From positions 1-22,194 of the forward strand of contig NW_013654497.1 of the NCBI RefSeq assembly GCF_000499385.1: DNA of 22,194 nucleotides, written 5' to 3'. The notes below the pieces were generated by a model. That model was not told where the DNA came from. It did no database searches and was given only the letters and a program-made list of their open reading frames with translations. The position numbers were made by a program, and so were the translations under genes. Each line of letters starts with the position of its first letter. The first letter of the stretch is position 1. Of the stretch, positions 21,106 to 22,194 are shown one piece after another. Origin of the DNA: Eimeria necatrix. Lineage: Eukaryota; Apicomplexa; Conoidasida; Eucoccidiorida; Eimeriidae.

Positions 21106-21197
21106 TCAGAGCTCTCTGTTCTCTCCATAAGAGGGGAGAACAGAGACCTCTGACTTCCGCAAGAAATAAATGTGCGGAAGAGCGTAAATTTTACGCT
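21106..21197. repeat. Three abutting hairpins
   Basis: Hairpin 1 (21106-21153) has arms of 21 positions and a 6-base loop (ATAAGA, 21127-21132); 20 of 21 positions pair, with one C-C mismatch (21112/21147) and one G-T pair. Its perfect core is CTCTGTTCTC with GAGAACAGAG. Hairpin 2 (21154-21180) starts on the next base: CTTCCGCA, 11-base loop, TGCGGAAG. Hairpin 3 (21181-21197) again starts on the next base: AGCGTAAA, one T, TTTACGCT. All 92 bases thus lie in three consecutive stem-loops with no linker. Hairpin 1 alone is far beyond chance. It could be a structured non-coding RNA gene, a precursor of small RNAs or the folded end of a mobile element; no known family is recognised. Either strand could carry the RNA. 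Confidence 0.85.
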
Positions 21198-22194
21198 GGT
21201 AGCTATGCAACAGATATAAACTAATTTGGCTGAAGGAATGGTGCGATGTAAGCTCTTTACCTTCCCAGGCACTCCAAAACAAATGCCAATCTTGAAGACC
21301 TAAGCAGGTCGTTTCCTTTTGCTTATCTTGAGCACGCGTAAAGCCGCGTAGAGGCAAATAGAAACGCGTTGCCAGCTCCAACATGAACTAGCTCCCCAAA
21401 TGGACTTTCAGTAGTCCCTTTCCACGCTGCCGGTATTACTCACAAACTAAAAGCCACACGTTATGCTGCAACGTAGTTGCTGTTACGTGCTTGAAGTAAA
21501 ACATGTAAGAGGTTTGAAAAATGCGTAAATCTTATACTGTCTAGAATTATTATGCCGTCTACAATCCGTCTGCAAGAGCAACTCTAGCATTCAGTAGCAT
21601 GACGCGATAGTAACAACAGCGTCAGCGACCAGTCAATAGGAAAACTTTCCAAAACAGACGGGAACGCTAGCAAAATGTCATATCAAAATGGTTGCAATTA
21701 GAGGAACAAAGTGATGAATTTCAGCAGCAACAAAATATTCCCCTAATCGAAGGGGCCAAAGAAAAAAACAGTTCGTATTACACGCACTAGGCCAACACCA
21801 TCACTTTGAATTCCCGCTGCAGAAATACCATAGCCAGAGCTTCTTGCTACAAGCACTACTTTTGAGGGTTCCCTAGGGAGAAAAGACAGCATGTAACTGA
21901 CATCCTGCAATTGTGCAGCTCTCTCTCGACGCATCCTTTGATCAATCAGATGAAAATCGATAAATATCAACGTATTTGCTACAACCCACAGTGCAGCCTG
22001 ATTCACTCGCCCACATCTTTGCACTTTTCACGCACCGCAGTGTTAGGATGCGAATCAGGCCATGGCAACTGCTGGCTGAAAGAAGCGAAGTCGGCTTTGC
22101 ACAAAAGAACTGGCCTATGTAATGAACACCGCGACTATTGCTAGCTTCGCAAAGGTTGCGCCCAGATCATTACTAGCGAGGGATGTAATATTAT
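21198..22194. other. Gene-free stretch to the window edge
   Basis: Frames up to about 93 codons, overlapping on both strands and unrecognisable. Minor symmetric words (TCCCTAGGGA near 21871, a 5-bp stem GACCT/AGGTC just after 21296) are within chance. No RNA gene, promoter or element could be supported. Confidence 0.5.

Overview
This window reads as non-coding eukaryotic DNA of middling base composition (GC in the mid-40s percent by eye). No gene is recognisable in 22 kb: on either strand the longest stop-free frames are about 185 to 220 codons, overlap each other, and show no domain, signal peptide pattern or catalytic motif I know. There is no tRNA, rRNA, operon-like packing, CRISPR array, transposase or reverse transcriptase fragment. 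A bacterium, archaeon, phage or plasmid would almost never show this, so I place it in a eukaryotic nuclear genome with long intergenic or intronic stretches. CpG is not obviously depleted. TGCA is strongly over-represented (about 225 hand-counted against roughly 85 expected), as is GCATGC (18 against about 4). This could fit several protist or invertebrate lineages, including coccidian-type apicomplexans whose AP2 factors bind GCATGC-like sites, but I cannot assign the organism.

Layout. 1-1052 holds only a short CA repeat. 1053-1286 is a clean two-copy tandem duplication of 117 bp. 4381-4563 and 5728-5910 are two diverged copies of a dispersed repeat, each followed by a second homologous block (4696-4727 and 6103-6134). 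A 17-base exact match to copy A recurs at 12880-12896. A perfect 28-bp palindrome lies at 9065-9092. A 15-bp stem with a 4-nt loop is at 13838-13871. A bulged stem followed four bases later by a 14-bp palindrome occupies 14891-14939. A two-part stem is at 20346-20385. Three hairpins abut with no spacing at 21106-21197. Several weaker stems and short direct repeats are scattered between.

No genes can be described as working together. The content worth attention is secondary-structure potential: a few inverted repeats far longer than chance predicts, and one repeat family whose two copies keep a shared reading frame and a shared stop. All alignments and counts were made by eye and should be recomputed.
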